Positions 23,808 through 35,438 of a stretch of 64,000 nucleotides of DNA are shown here, one piece after another. The DNA is from Pseudoscleropodium purum (taxonomy: Eukaryota; Streptophyta; Bryopsida; Hypnales; Brachytheciaceae). A program made the translations under genes and the position numbers. Location of the stretch: assembly GCA_963969395.1 (NCBI GenBank), contig OZ017796.1, forward strand, positions 41,654,243-41,718,242, written 5' to 3'. Positions within the stretch are counted from its first letter, which is position 1; every line of letters starts with the position of its first letter. A model generated the notes under the pieces. The model saw only the letters and a list, made by a program, of their open reading frames with translations. It did not search any database and was not told where the DNA came from.

Positions 23808-26426
23808 TTAAACTTGATGAACTTCATTTCATTCATTGGACTCATATTCATAAAAAAATCATTTAATTTATGGCTTTATTAAGAAAAGAGCATAAGTTGC
23901 TAAAGTACAAGAATTTGTCAATTTTTATGAAGGAAAGTCGAAGATATCACTAAGAAAGAATATTCAACACCACTCATTGAAGATGAGTTCAAGCAAGTTC
24001 CCCAAGATAATTGGATGAAAAATGATTTTTCCATCTTAGAGCTTTTCCTAAAATCATCCAAAGAACACAAAACATTCACCAAGACTTTGCCTTCAAAAGC
24101 AACAACTATTAATGTCGATATTTGAGATTTTCAGATATTTTAAAATTCTAAAATTTAAGATTTTAAAATATGAAACTTTTTTTGATTGTTTAAAATTTAA
24201 TGATTTCAATAATTTTTTATTTTTAAAAAGTAGTCTTTGACTAGAGACATGAAACATTGAAATGACTTGATTGAGTTGTAATGCAGTACTTATGTATTTA
24301 TTAAGTCGAATGAGTCAATTGTAGATACAAATAAGGCAAGTCCATTGGTGAGAGACTTGTCGTTTTAGAGTTAAACCTATACTAGATGATAGTCTAAAAG
24401 GCTCAATGTAATGTAAGAAATTGAAAAGTTGACTTGTTCAACTTGTCAAGAGGTATTGTATTTTTTTAAATACTTTCATCCATTTTGATGAGTGTCAGAT
24501 AGTTTGTTGAACTACACTATTGACCTAGTAGCACTAAATTATTCTAATTTTTCTATCTTGGTGATGAACGAGCCTTTTAAATTAGATGTTTGTGCCATGA
24601 AAACTCTTTCATTTTGTTTTGAAGTGGGCCTAACAAAACAATGTGATACCATGATGTTTTGAATTTCACATTTGTAAAATGATTCATGAGTAACAAATTT
24701 ATTCATTATAAATATACAAACATACCAATATGTTTTCTAGTATTTAGAAATGCTTTAGGGCAAGGTAGTCTTAGCACACTCCATTTCTTGTTGGAGCATG
24801 CTCACTTCAAACCGTTATATTCACATCCTAAGCCACCATTATATCCAAACCTCAATTTCAATATGTGTAATTTAAATAGTTGATGAACTAACCATGAAAC
24901 GTCTTATTTAGAATATAGAATAATTATAAGAATCCGCCAAACCTTAGTTTTAGGCTATAGTTCTATATTTTGGCAAAGTGGACCAAATAATGTAAAAGGC
25001 AAAGTAGTTGTTGACTTTCTACATCAAATTTTGATTAATCAAGAAAAGGTAAAACCAGCAAACATCACCATCATAGTTTTACAACTATATGCATGTTTCA
25101 AGGAGCATTGTTGATGGAAAATTTGGACAAATTTAATAATTGTCTTTGACTTACAAAATTGAAGGTCATTGACATCTATTGTACGAGGTTCTAAAATTCA
25201 TATTTTAATTCCAAATTGGGCTTACAATGTACCTTTAGAAAGATATCCTTGAAGACTATTTGATGAAGTATTGTACACTCAATTTGGATTGAAAATAGGC
25301 TTGTTGCATCCTATTGAAGAATTGACAACATTACACTTTAAATATCACCACACTTGAAATAACAATGTAAATTAAGCAATAATGCTTTCTATCCTCTATT
25401 CACATTGAAGTAAACAATGTTTGTTTTGATGGTCGATGTAAATAGAGCCATTTTCAACTTTGAAAATTGTTTTGGACCTCCACTAACTTTATCAAGACCT
25501 GAAAGTTCGATCTAGAAGGTAGATTGAAGTATTTTATATAATGAAAAAATTATAAAGAGGCACCTCAAGCAAATTGTCAAAAACAAGTATTTGAAATTAT
25601 TTTTCCTTTATGTTTATTGAGTGTTATATAGTTTCTTTAAGACACCTAAAGACAAGTATAAAACTCAATCTTCCTTTTCAATTTTGTCAAGTAGAAGTCT
25701 ACTAAAGTATTACCAATATGACCTTAAATCTAGTTGAATATCTCAAAGTGAATGTCTCTAATATTACATATGGTGCTGTGTAGTTGTGAACCTCTTGTGA
25801 CTCAATGGCTTTGCATTATTATAAGGATCCTCCAAACATGCATCCATATGAGATTCTAAAGCTTCTTCAAGTGCAAACTTTGAAAATTCACAAAAGTTAC
25901 TACAACTCTCCAAAATTTTTTCTTAAAATTTTTTTTCTTTAAAATTAATGATTTTCATTTGCTTTACAAGTAATAATAATCCCTATTTGTATTTTTAATC
26001 TCTCTATGTACAGTACATTATCTTAATGAATGAGCATTTTTAAATCATATTATCTTACATTTTTAGGGGTATTGGGTTATCTACTTCTATGGTTACATCT
26101 AACAACAAAAGAAGTTGCTACCATTTATCCAAATAACCTATATTGAATGATAGTGCTCAACAATGCAAAAGCAAAAATTTGTGCATATTGTTTTGAGATT
26201 GCATTGAGGTCAACAAAAAATGTTCTATGAATGACTTTCCAAATTTTTATTTGAAGTGAAAAATAAACTATTCAACCAATAATTGGATCAATTTTTTTTT
26301 GAATTCCTTGATGATAGATTTTGTTCTTTTGGAATTCTCCCCTAAAAGATGAGGACCATTTTTTTTTTCTCAAAATGCACTCAAAACTACCATTTCTATT
26401 CTATTTAAATTAAAAATCATTTTTTA
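23808..26426 (+). repeat. Repeat R, left copy
   Basis: Reverse-complement partner of 60,240-62,978, at high identity. It contains a 65-codon frame (24,686-24,883) that is also open, with a one-residue length difference, in the other copy (61,899-62,099, minus). No domain is recognised. R stops abruptly at 26,426, where the LINE begins. Confidence 0.8.
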
Positions 26427-28136
26427 GGGACTTTGGATTCAAGGGCGAGGCACGATGCTGGTCACCGGCAATGTGCAGGCATTGATTTCGGTAGATCTTC
26501 TTAAGCAAATGAGAACTTCATGCCTTGGAGAGAATGTAGCTAAATGTTTGGAGTAGCGCACACCTTGGGAGTGCGATTGGTATCCATAGATCTTAAAATG
26601 GCCCTTTTTTCTCTATACAAATAGCTTCTTCCCATTCTATCTTATTCTAAATCTTATCTTCAATTACTGTGTGGTTTTGTATAAGCTTGCTTAGCAATGA
26701 TCTTAGCGAGTGAAGAAGGAGATCTTAACCACACTATGGCTTTGTATAGAGATGTTACAAGGAACAATAGAAACTACTCAGGAGATGAATACTTGGAGCT
26801 TTATCGACAACATGCTCGATTGGTGAAGGACAACAACCCTACCACTAGAGAGTGTATAGGATATGATGAACTTGTCAGGGAGCGACATTATTAGGGACAG
26901 AGGAATAGTGCATCGTCTCAGATCTTCTCTAGCCAAGAGAACCAAAAGTATTGCCACGATAAGTCCCACCGGTACCTGGTCACAATGTTCGATCTGGAAA
27001 CCGATTCATCACCAAATGTGAACCTTGAGAAGATAGTCATCTAGCTTCTAAGGAGACGATGTTCAACCCATTCTATGCCATGGTAAATGAATCCTTACTA
27101 CCCGGCATGTGACGAAACTAGGCTGGGCATCTGGGTTGTTTCAATTAGGTACTACCACATACATCTTTTGATACTATTGCACTTTTGTAGCAAGTCTCTC
27201 ATCTCAAGGAATATGTGGTAATAGCGTGTTTTGTTGGGGGACACATTGATGACTCGGCTATGTCATCCTGGCTTAAGGATTTTGGGAAAATATTGTCTCC
27301 CCATTTTATTGTTCTACACAAAGGTGCAGGGAATGGCTTTTACTACTTAAAGCTTAGTAGTAATATAGTAGTAAGGTAGGTGCTTAACCTTCAACTACAT
27401 CGATTCCTTGTGGGCGTAGTGGCGTATCAAAACTAGAAATCGTCATTTAATCCTCATAAACTAGATGGACCTTTCTTCCCGTGTTGGTTATCCCTATCAA
27501 GGCTTCTATTATAATACATTTTCTTTTCTGCATCAATTGCCTGTATGCTAGGTAAACTGCTTGTTGTCGACATCCGCAATCCTATTGTGAGTAAGCATTG
27601 ATTTTGCGTAGCATCAAACCTTTCGTAAGGATGGGTTTCATTTGTTCAAATAGAAGATGCTAATGGAGATATTACGGAAATACATGTGGAATATGAAGGG
27701 TTTAACCTTACCTGTACTCGCTAGAATGACCTCTTCCATGCGGTTGATGCATACCTTCTACCAAATCCAAATTCATTTAGATCTTTTCTATTGAGGAACT
27801 TGGGTGCAAGACCCAAACCAAGTCGTTCATTCTTAGGGTCTCACTAGTAGGATTTGGAGAAGAACTCAACTAGCAACAATCATCATATCAACCCTAGACA
27901 ACTACGTTATAATAGACAGAGTTTTTCTAGGAAAAATATTCCTTGTGCCTCAATGAAACCACACAAAGATGGCTTCATTCTAGACAAAGCCAACAAAAAG
28001 GGTGCATTTCTCGAATATCTCCAATTCCAACAAGCTCCAGTCACTACTAGGAACGGAGGATAGCAACTAAGAAATGAAAAGAGGAGAGTAAGGTCTTTTC
28101 CATCAGTCATCATTCCTTCAAGTTACTCTTCAACCC
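26427..28136 (+). mobile_element. L1-type LINE, 5' part (ORF1 region)
   Basis: Broken frames between about 26,700 and 28,080 resemble ORF1 of plant L1-type LINEs. Around 27,200-27,350 lies a DUF4283-like start (GGHIDDSAMSSWLKDFGKIL, then a GNGFYYLKL strand). Around 27,470-27,700 come FFPCWLSLSRL, LGKLLVVD and an EYEGFNLTC ending, all typical in order and spacing of that domain. Stops and frameshifts are frequent. The element is split by the Gypsy insertion at 28,137 and continues at 48,361. Confidence 0.7.
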
Positions 28137-29274
28137 TGTAGAAGGCTTTTAGAGTTCGAACTCTAGGAGGTAAATTATTTTTAACCAAAATTCCTATAAT
28201 ACCCAAAGGAGTCCAATTGCATGATTTAAAGTTTGATTAACCCTTATTTTTATCATATCAATAGTTCCCAGTCTAAGGACCACTTATCAACTTCTAATCG
28301 TTGGCAGCTTAATTCTTCACTCCGGAAAGCTTGATTTGTTCTCCAACAAATCTTTCTCCTTCACCGATTGCTTCTTTTCTTCTTCACTATGCTTCGACTG
28401 CTGCCCCGATTGTTCTGTACCAATTTGGCTTGGGCATTTGATCTCACTCTGATCTGTTTTATGACAGTATTTACACTTGTCTCTCAACGCACTGGATTTA
28501 CTTTGATTCATGTTTCTTATTGATTTCCCAATTGTTATTCATTATTATTTAGTTCACTTTATGTTTATCCCAATTGCACTATTCCTCTCAATTCACTCGC
28601 AGTTTTTATATTCTCTCTGATTAAATTCTTATTTGTTTTAATTGTTATTTCCAATTTATGTTATATTTCACAGTCTTCACATTCTCTCCTCTCAATTGGT
28701 ATTAATCTCTCCGTTAGTCTCACTCAAACACTAAACACAATCGTATTTTATCACTGTTTGTAACACTCCAGTCTCACACAGAATCCCTATCAGTAATTTT
28801 CCACACACACAACACACAATATCACTCCCAATTGCTCACAGATTCAATCACAAATAATTCCACAATTCCCATTTGATTTCCTCAAACACACATCCAATTG
28901 TCAAACGCACACACAACATACACATACACATACACAGTTACACACACAATTGCAAAACATCTTGCTATATTCCAAAGACAAAATTGCAAAAAAACATAAA
29001 ATTCACAATTGTTTTACTTCCTATTCTCGGAAGGAATGCCTGCTTTGCTTGAAGGTCAATTGAAACACCGATTGATTCTCACCCGCCTAAATACCTAGCC
29101 AACTACCGTAACTATCAATCGATCCTAACCTTTAAGATCTCAATTCACTTGACTTCACTTCCGATTGGTAACTAACACTACTAACCAGCACAACTACACT
29201 CCCTATTGGTAAAAGCCACAAGTTAACAACCAAACAACCAATCGGCAAAAAAGTAAACACAAAATTAGACTACA
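28137..29274 (-). repeat. 3' LTR of the Gypsy element
   Basis: 1,138 bp, starting TGTAGAAGGC and ending AGACTACA on the plus strand. It differs from the other LTR at three positions noticed by eye (near 28,297, 28,938 and 29,266). It contains nine CAATTG hexamers and a 64-codon minus-strand frame (28,317-28,511). Confidence 0.95.
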
Positions 29275-29292
29275 TGGTCCCCTCCTCATCTG
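29275..29292 (-). other. Polypurine tract of the Gypsy element
   Basis: On the minus strand a purine run GATGAGGAGGGGA lies directly before the 3' LTR, as expected for the plus-strand primer of LTR retrotransposons. Confidence 0.75.
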
Positions 29293-29313
29293 TTTGCGTC
29301 CCTGCAAACATAA

Positions 29314-32300
29314 TTACTTCTTAAAAATCAACTTGGAACCTAGAGATGGAGGAACATCCTTCCTGATTGGTCTCAGGCTTTTCGAAGAAACTCCATACGG
29401 AATTAATTGAATATCACAACCTGGAGTCCACTGAAAAGGCATCTGGTAGACTGGCCGCGACGCCCCTTTGCTACGCGTAGCCGCGTTAGCTTGGTCACAC
29501 TGCACCGAAAGTTCCCTCCAATTGGACTGCTCCTTTTTCAATGACCCATCCCGATCTCGAGTTAGAAAAACGTCCATTGGCCCCCTCCTATTGGAATTCT
29601 TATCACCAATGAGATTATGGTGAGCACCTTGCAAAAATTGCATTAAGAACATCAACTCCAAAAGCCTCATCTTACGACAACAATTGTAATTCAACCGCGC
29701 ATATAGCTCTCCGTCTTGCAACATACGGCCTCCCAATCGTGGATCAAAAATAATCTTAAAAAATTGGCACCACTCAACCAATGCCTTACAAAAGATAGCT
29801 GCCCTAAAACAGACTGGATCCCGATGGGTCTTATGATCTTGCCAAAATTTCGTGTAAGAAAGCATACACTCTTGCCACGTTCTCCATTGACCAATTGTAC
29901 CAAATAATATCCACTTGCGCATCAATCCTCCACTTGTATCTTCGAGCCACTGAACACCAATCGGGATTATTTCGCACCTTCTCAGGAACCTCACCAATAT
30001 CCAATTGGAGATTGGATTCAGCAGCAATCAAAGCCTCAATTGGTTTGCTCAACGTCGCTTGCTCATGATTTTAATCTTTGCCAAGGTTGATAGGACAGTC
30101 GGACGTCCGGGACGTTCGGATGCGGATGCTGTGTCCGCAGCGTTCGCTGACATTTGCGGATGCCGTCCGCCCCGTCCGCCCGCCCGTCCGCCTTCCGACG
30201 GTGGGAGGGACGCTGCGTCCACTGGCGTCTGTGCGAACGGACGTTCGGGTTACGGACGCCTTTTTTCGGGCGGATGTAGAGATTCGTCAACCCTGATCTT
30301 TGCCGATCCATAAAAGAGCTTGCCACAATAACACATCCGATCGATCACCTATAGTAGAGAAAAGATTCTCCCATTTGCCAAGAAATTGAGCATCTGTTCC
30401 ACTAACAATCGTCCCAAAGCTCCAAGTATCCAAATGTAGTGGCATTCCTACCACCGCCTTAGGAGAAACTTGCCAATTGTACTTGTTTTTGAAAACGACC
30501 AAAGTCTCAATTTCAAAAGGCAGCAATTGAGAAAATGTTCGTGCTTTAACCAATCGCTCCAGTTTGAGTTTAGTATCCCGATAGGTTTAGAAATACTCAC
30601 TTGGATGAACATTTGAGAATTGAGTTCTCACTGATCGGGCTTGATTGTCCTTGACCATTTCGATTAGCCACCCCTCCGATTGGTACTCCCTCAATAATTT
30701 ATGCAATACTGTTTGCCAATCGGAAATTAGACACTGCGCCTAGTTGGTAGCCAATCTTGCAGCTACAATCTTCCCCCAATCGGAACATTTAGGCTCTCTT
30801 ACTCGTTCGCACTTTGAACTTCCAATCGGTTTCGTTCAGCTTGAACTTCCTCCAATTGGTGGTGGTAACGTAACAACCGAGCTCCTAAATCTCCAAAATA
30901 CCAATAGGCGGTCACATAATCTTCCAATCATAAATCACCCTGAACAATCATCTCCACCAGTAGGTCCTCCTGTTGCAACGATTCCGCCCAATCCCACAAT
31001 CGTTGAAAGACTCCACCGATAGGCATTGTCATAAAAAAAAGGCCATAGATTAATAGAAACATCTGCTGATCGTAGACATAAACCCACTCAAAATTCTGTG
31101 CTGGTGGTATAAACGAGGACAACAACAGTAAATCTTCAATTGATACCCCACCTTCCAATTGCCTCCAAGGGCTTCCTTCTTGTTCCTCATAATCCACCAC
31201 CACTTTCCTTTTTATCTCTGTTTGTTGCTGTAACAATTGTTGTCGCTCTTTCTCTGAGTCACACAAACGATTGGTAAGTTCCTCAATTTGCCGCTGCTAC
31301 GCCACCGAATCAATCCTCAATTTGATATGCTTAGAATTGAGATTAGTATAATTAGTCTTCTGTAGCATTGCCTCTACTTTATACTGCTCCAATTGGGTTG
31401 TAAGATCTTCCACTTGCTTATACAGCTCTCCCCTATAGGCATTTTTCAATCGGTTAGCTTGAACTTGCAACAATTGGTATTGCGTAGAAAGAACTTGGAA
31501 TTCATTCTGAAGCTGGCCATAGTCTTCAAAAATCGTGGGATGTCCTGCTAATCTCGCCAAGTGAGTTGCATCCTGCGCCATTTTCTGATAAAACTCTGGT
31601 CCCTGCAACGTTGGTGTCGTTACTCCACTTGCCAATTCTTCGTCTCCTTCTGGTTCGACTTTCACCACCACAACGATTGAATCAGCTACATTGAAAATCT
31701 TGGTTAAATAGTATCCTGCACAAAACGTCCTCTCACAATCGATTAGATTACTCTTGACTTTCTCCACCGATATATGAAGTCTTCGTGCCAATAGTTTAGC
31801 CCAATTGATTGTCACCCCATATTGAAACAAAGCCATAGATGCCACCACGATCCCCACTTCCACACAATCGGAATCCACTTCCAAACACAACCAGCGTTGG
31901 ACAAAATCCACCATTGGTCTCCACTCTATCGTTAATTGGGTCTTTGAAAACCTAACAATTGATTCCCCTTCTTCAGCTTTCAATTGTTCCAACCAAGCGG
32001 GTGTTGAAAAACACTCACCGATTGGGTAATCTTCCGACTTCAGGCTTGACCAAGAAATCCCACAATTGGGCAAATGCAAAGCCTTACTCACCACTTCCGG
32101 TGTCAATTCCAATCACTTCCCTTTCACGACCCTAGTTTGCGCCGCCAAATGGTATTTTTCTACAAATTCTGACACCTCCTAATCCCGCACCTCCACTTGA
32201 ACCAAGCTTGTAGAAATAAAACATAAGAGTTCTGCTTTCTGTATATTCTTCATAATCTCTGGCTTCCTGTAAAACACCAATTTCTCGTCCAATGGTGGCC

Positions 32301-32490
32301 AAGGTACCGATCGGATTAACACCGCCTCTGTCACATTTGTTGCTCCCGGAGCCACTGACCCAGAGGCCCCCTCCTCAATCTTTGGCTTCTTGATCATCCG
32401 AAAATATTCTTCCAAAGATTGACCTCCTGCTGCCGAAATTTCCTTCACGAACACCAATTCATCGTCCGAGTCCTCCCCCGCGCCTGACAT
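29314..32490 (-). pseudogene. Extra coding region downstream of Gypsy integrase, broken
   Basis: A 3.2-kb sense-strand coding region lies between integrase and the 3' LTR. From 5' to 3' it holds an acidic start (32,490-32,179), a 271-codon frame (32,112-31,297) with a globular half and then a long Q/L-rich coiled-coil-like segment, its continuation (31,266-30,928), and frames at 30,553-30,298 and 30,052-29,314. Stops, a frameshift and a MITE at 30,082-30,295 break it. The globular part weakly recalls the 'putative plant transposon protein' domain seen in some plant Gypsy elements; this is from memory and uncertain. An envelope-like or accessory role is only positional inference. Confidence 0.5.
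30082..30295. mobile_element. GC-rich hAT-type MITE, copy 1
   Basis: A 214-bp, strikingly GC-rich island in AT-rich surroundings. Ends are CAAGGTTGAT and GTCAACCCTG, imperfect inverted repeats, flanked by the 8-bp direct repeat ATCTTTGC (30,074-30,081 and 30,296-30,303). CAGGG-type ends with 8-bp duplications indicate the hAT superfamily. The interior is packed with GTCCG/CGGAC motifs and is related to 44,250-44,531. Confidence 0.85.
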
Positions 32491-32903
32491 TGCACCAAAT
32501 CGATTCTCCCTTCTCTGCTACTCGACAAATAACGCTCCAACGTTTTCTCCAATCGGCTCACACTCTTGCGCCTTCCACTTCTACAATCGGTGCTTTCTTT
32601 CGCAAGACTACCAATTGGCTACAACTATGAACATTGTTTGGCTCCGAGCTTCCCAATAGGCAAAGTGAAAGATCCACCATTCTGTCCCGCCGCCTCTTTC
32701 CAAACTCTCCCACTAATCGGTTCCAAACGCCCTGGCGGCTCCTTTTTAAGAAAATGGTTATTCATCATTTCCCCATCCAATCATCATCAATACTTCGTCC
32801 GTTCGTAATTATAATAATTGGGATAACTTGTTTTTGAAATTGTCTTTTCCTTGAGAAATTTGTTTTGAGAATATTTGCATTTAATTTGTATATATATTAA
32901 GTT

Positions 32904-32934
<31 letters not shown>

Positions 32935-33345
32935 ATTTTTTATTTTTATGAGTTGGTTTCATTTTTAAATCACCCAATTGAAAAATGAACTCTTCCAATT
33001 TTTACATTCATATATAATCTACATTATTTCCTTCCAATTGGTTTCTCTTCTATAATTATTTCTAACATATCAATTTACCTCTTTCTTTTATAACCATTCC
33101 AACTAAATACTATCACTCTTAGTATTATTATTATCATGTTTTGTTTTGTTTTGTTTTTCTTTTTTTAAAAATTAATTTTAATTTTAATTTGTTAAATTAT
33201 TTTATCATGTTTTGCCTTTATTTTGTTTTTACTTAGACTACACTCTTTAATACTTATTAATGTATTATTATTATTATTATTATTATTATTTTAATTCATT
33301 TTATTTTCATTTATTATCATTGAATTGATTTTTATTTGTTTATTA
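32491..33345 (-). other. Gypsy spacer between integrase and the extra coding region
   Basis: Non-coding and very AT-rich at 32,840-33,340, with T-rich runs and a (TTA)n microsatellite at about 33,265-33,292. In element orientation it separates the integrase stop from the downstream coding region. Confidence 0.6.
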
Positions 33346-34771
33346 TTATACCACCCCCACTCCATCATTAAAGCTGCCCCCGGTTGAATTATGATAAAGT
33401 CTTAACCGGTAGCCATTGATACGAGTTGGAAGGAGTTTACCCTCAAAATCTTGCAATTGGGCAGACCCATTAGGACTCATATTTGTAATGATGTAAGGAC
33501 CTAACCAATAGATTTGAAGTTTACCAGGGAATTTAAGAAATCTACTATCATAAAGTAATACTAAATCTCCCTCTTGAAATTGCTTAGGACGAAGCTTACT
33601 ATCATAAAAAGACTTCCGTTTTTGTTGTGCTACATAAGTATTATAAACTACCTCGCGTCTATATTCATCTAAATGTTCTAATTGGCAAAGTCTAGCCTCT
33701 AAACTAGGAAGATCACCTAATCTATTGGCAATGGCTATTCTTAAAGAAGGTATCTCAAATTCAATTGGAAGAATAGCTTCCTGCCCATAGACCAATTGGA
33801 ATGGTGTATACTTAGTAGTAACCTTAAATGCCGTACGATAAGCCCAAAGGGCTCCCCATAGTTTTTGATCCCAATCAGTACCAAACCCAGAGATTGTTTT
33901 AGTCAAAATGTTACACAACAGCCCATTAGTTTTTTCGGTCTGGCCGTTTGCTCGGGGATGGTACAGACTCGTTTTCCTATGCTTAATAAGAAATTTATTC
34001 GTTAAAGTTTCAATTGTTTTAGTTAAAAAATGAGTGCCCCTATCGCTAATTAATTCAATTGGGCAACCAAACCGTGAGATTATATTCTCATACAAAAACT
34101 TAGCGACGGTTGATGCATCATTATTTCTAGTAGCCGCGGCTTCCGCCCACTTAGTGGTGTAATCCGTGACAACAAGAATATACTGTTTTTGACCGGGTCT
34201 AGTTGGAGGAGCAATCGGACCGACAAAGTCGATCCCCCACTTCTCAAATGGAGCTAAAGCCAATAGGGGTTGTAACGGCATAGCTTTGGTAGGTGTAGGA
34301 CGACCCACCTGTTGGCATGGGTCACAATTTCGGGCAAAATGGTGAGCATCTTTAAAAAAGAGTTGGCCACCAATAGCCCGCCATTAAAACTTTACGGGCA
34401 GTACTATCACCTGCAAAATGATCCCCACACCCATCGGTATGACATCCCTCCAAAACTATAGGAATTTCATTTGTAAATACACAACGACGTAATACTTCAT
34501 CCTTACCTCGCTTATATAATACATTATTAATTAAGGTATAAGGAGCACATTTATATAACAAATGTTTAATTTGCTTATTAGTCAATTGGGTTGGGATACT
34601 ATTAATTCTTAAATAATCTAATATATCTTTATATTCCGATTGGATAGCCTCTACTACAAACAATTGTCCATCTGATAATTCATCATCAATTGGGACAGTA
34701 TTAAATAATTTAGTAGGTTCCAATCGGGATAAGTGGTCAGCATTGGCATGGGTTTTGCCAAGCCGAACCAC
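33346..34771 (-). pseudogene. Gypsy integrase, one frameshift
   Basis: The upstream piece (34,771-34,352) has the start of the HHCC zinc-binding region, and the downstream frame (34,308-33,346, 320 codons) has the catalytic core. The core has D in GIDFVGP, D in SDRGTHF and E in GQTEKTNG, with exactly 35 residues between the last two (DD35E). A T6 run near 34,352 shifts the frame just before the CDPC half of the zinc finger. No chromodomain is evident at the C terminus. Integrase inserts element cDNA into host DNA; this copy could not make the full protein without frameshifting. Confidence 0.85.
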
Positions 34772-35434
34772 AATTGAGAAATTAAATTCCTATAACAATA
34801 ATACCCACCTTGCCAATCGGCCACTCAAATCAGGTTTATTTATTAAATATTTTAATGCATCGTGATCAACGTAAAAGGTAAAAGGATAACCCAATAGGTA
34901 ATGATGGAACTTTTTAACTGCAAAAATCATATCCAGGGCTTCACACTCCGTAGTGGTATAATTTTTTTCGGCTGCTATCAATTGCCTACTGGCAAAATAG
35001 ATGGGGTGGTCCATATTTTTATCATCCTTCTGACTCAGGACACAACCCAAAGCTATATTAGAGGCATCCACGTAAACATGAAATGGTTTATCCCAATTGA
35101 GAGGAATTAATACCGGTGCGGTACTTAAACGCTCCTTCAAAGTAACAAATGCTTTAGTGCATTCTAGTGTCCAAATGGGACTTGCACCCTTTTCTAGTTT
35201 TTTTAATAAATTTGTTAGAGGTGCGGCATGGGTTGCAAAGTCCTTAACCGCTCTTCTATAATAACTTCCTAAACTTACAAAACTACGTACATCAGTTATA
35301 GTTTTGGATTGAGGCATATTAATAATTAATTCAATTTTATCTGGATCAGTACTAATTCCCTCTTTACTCACTATATGACCCTATAGTTTACCATAAGGAA
35401 TCGCAAATTGGCATTTAGCTGCATTTAAAGAAAT
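34772..35434 (-). pseudogene. Gypsy RT 3' end and RNase H
   Basis: Encodes the RT thumb region (GHIVSKEGISTDPDK, MPQSKT, FVSLGSYYRR) and RNase H (VYVDASNIALGCVLSQ, YTTTECEALDMIFAVKKF, FYVDHDALKYL). In-frame stops lie near 35,384 and at the frame end near 34,790. It is joined by sequence logic to the RT 5' part at 37,643 across the 2.2-kb insert. Confidence 0.85.
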
Positions 35435-35438
35435 GCCA

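Noticed and set aside
34901..35110. Plus-strand frame opposite Gypsy RNase H
   Set aside because: Antisense shadow of a clearly recognisable RNase H coding region.
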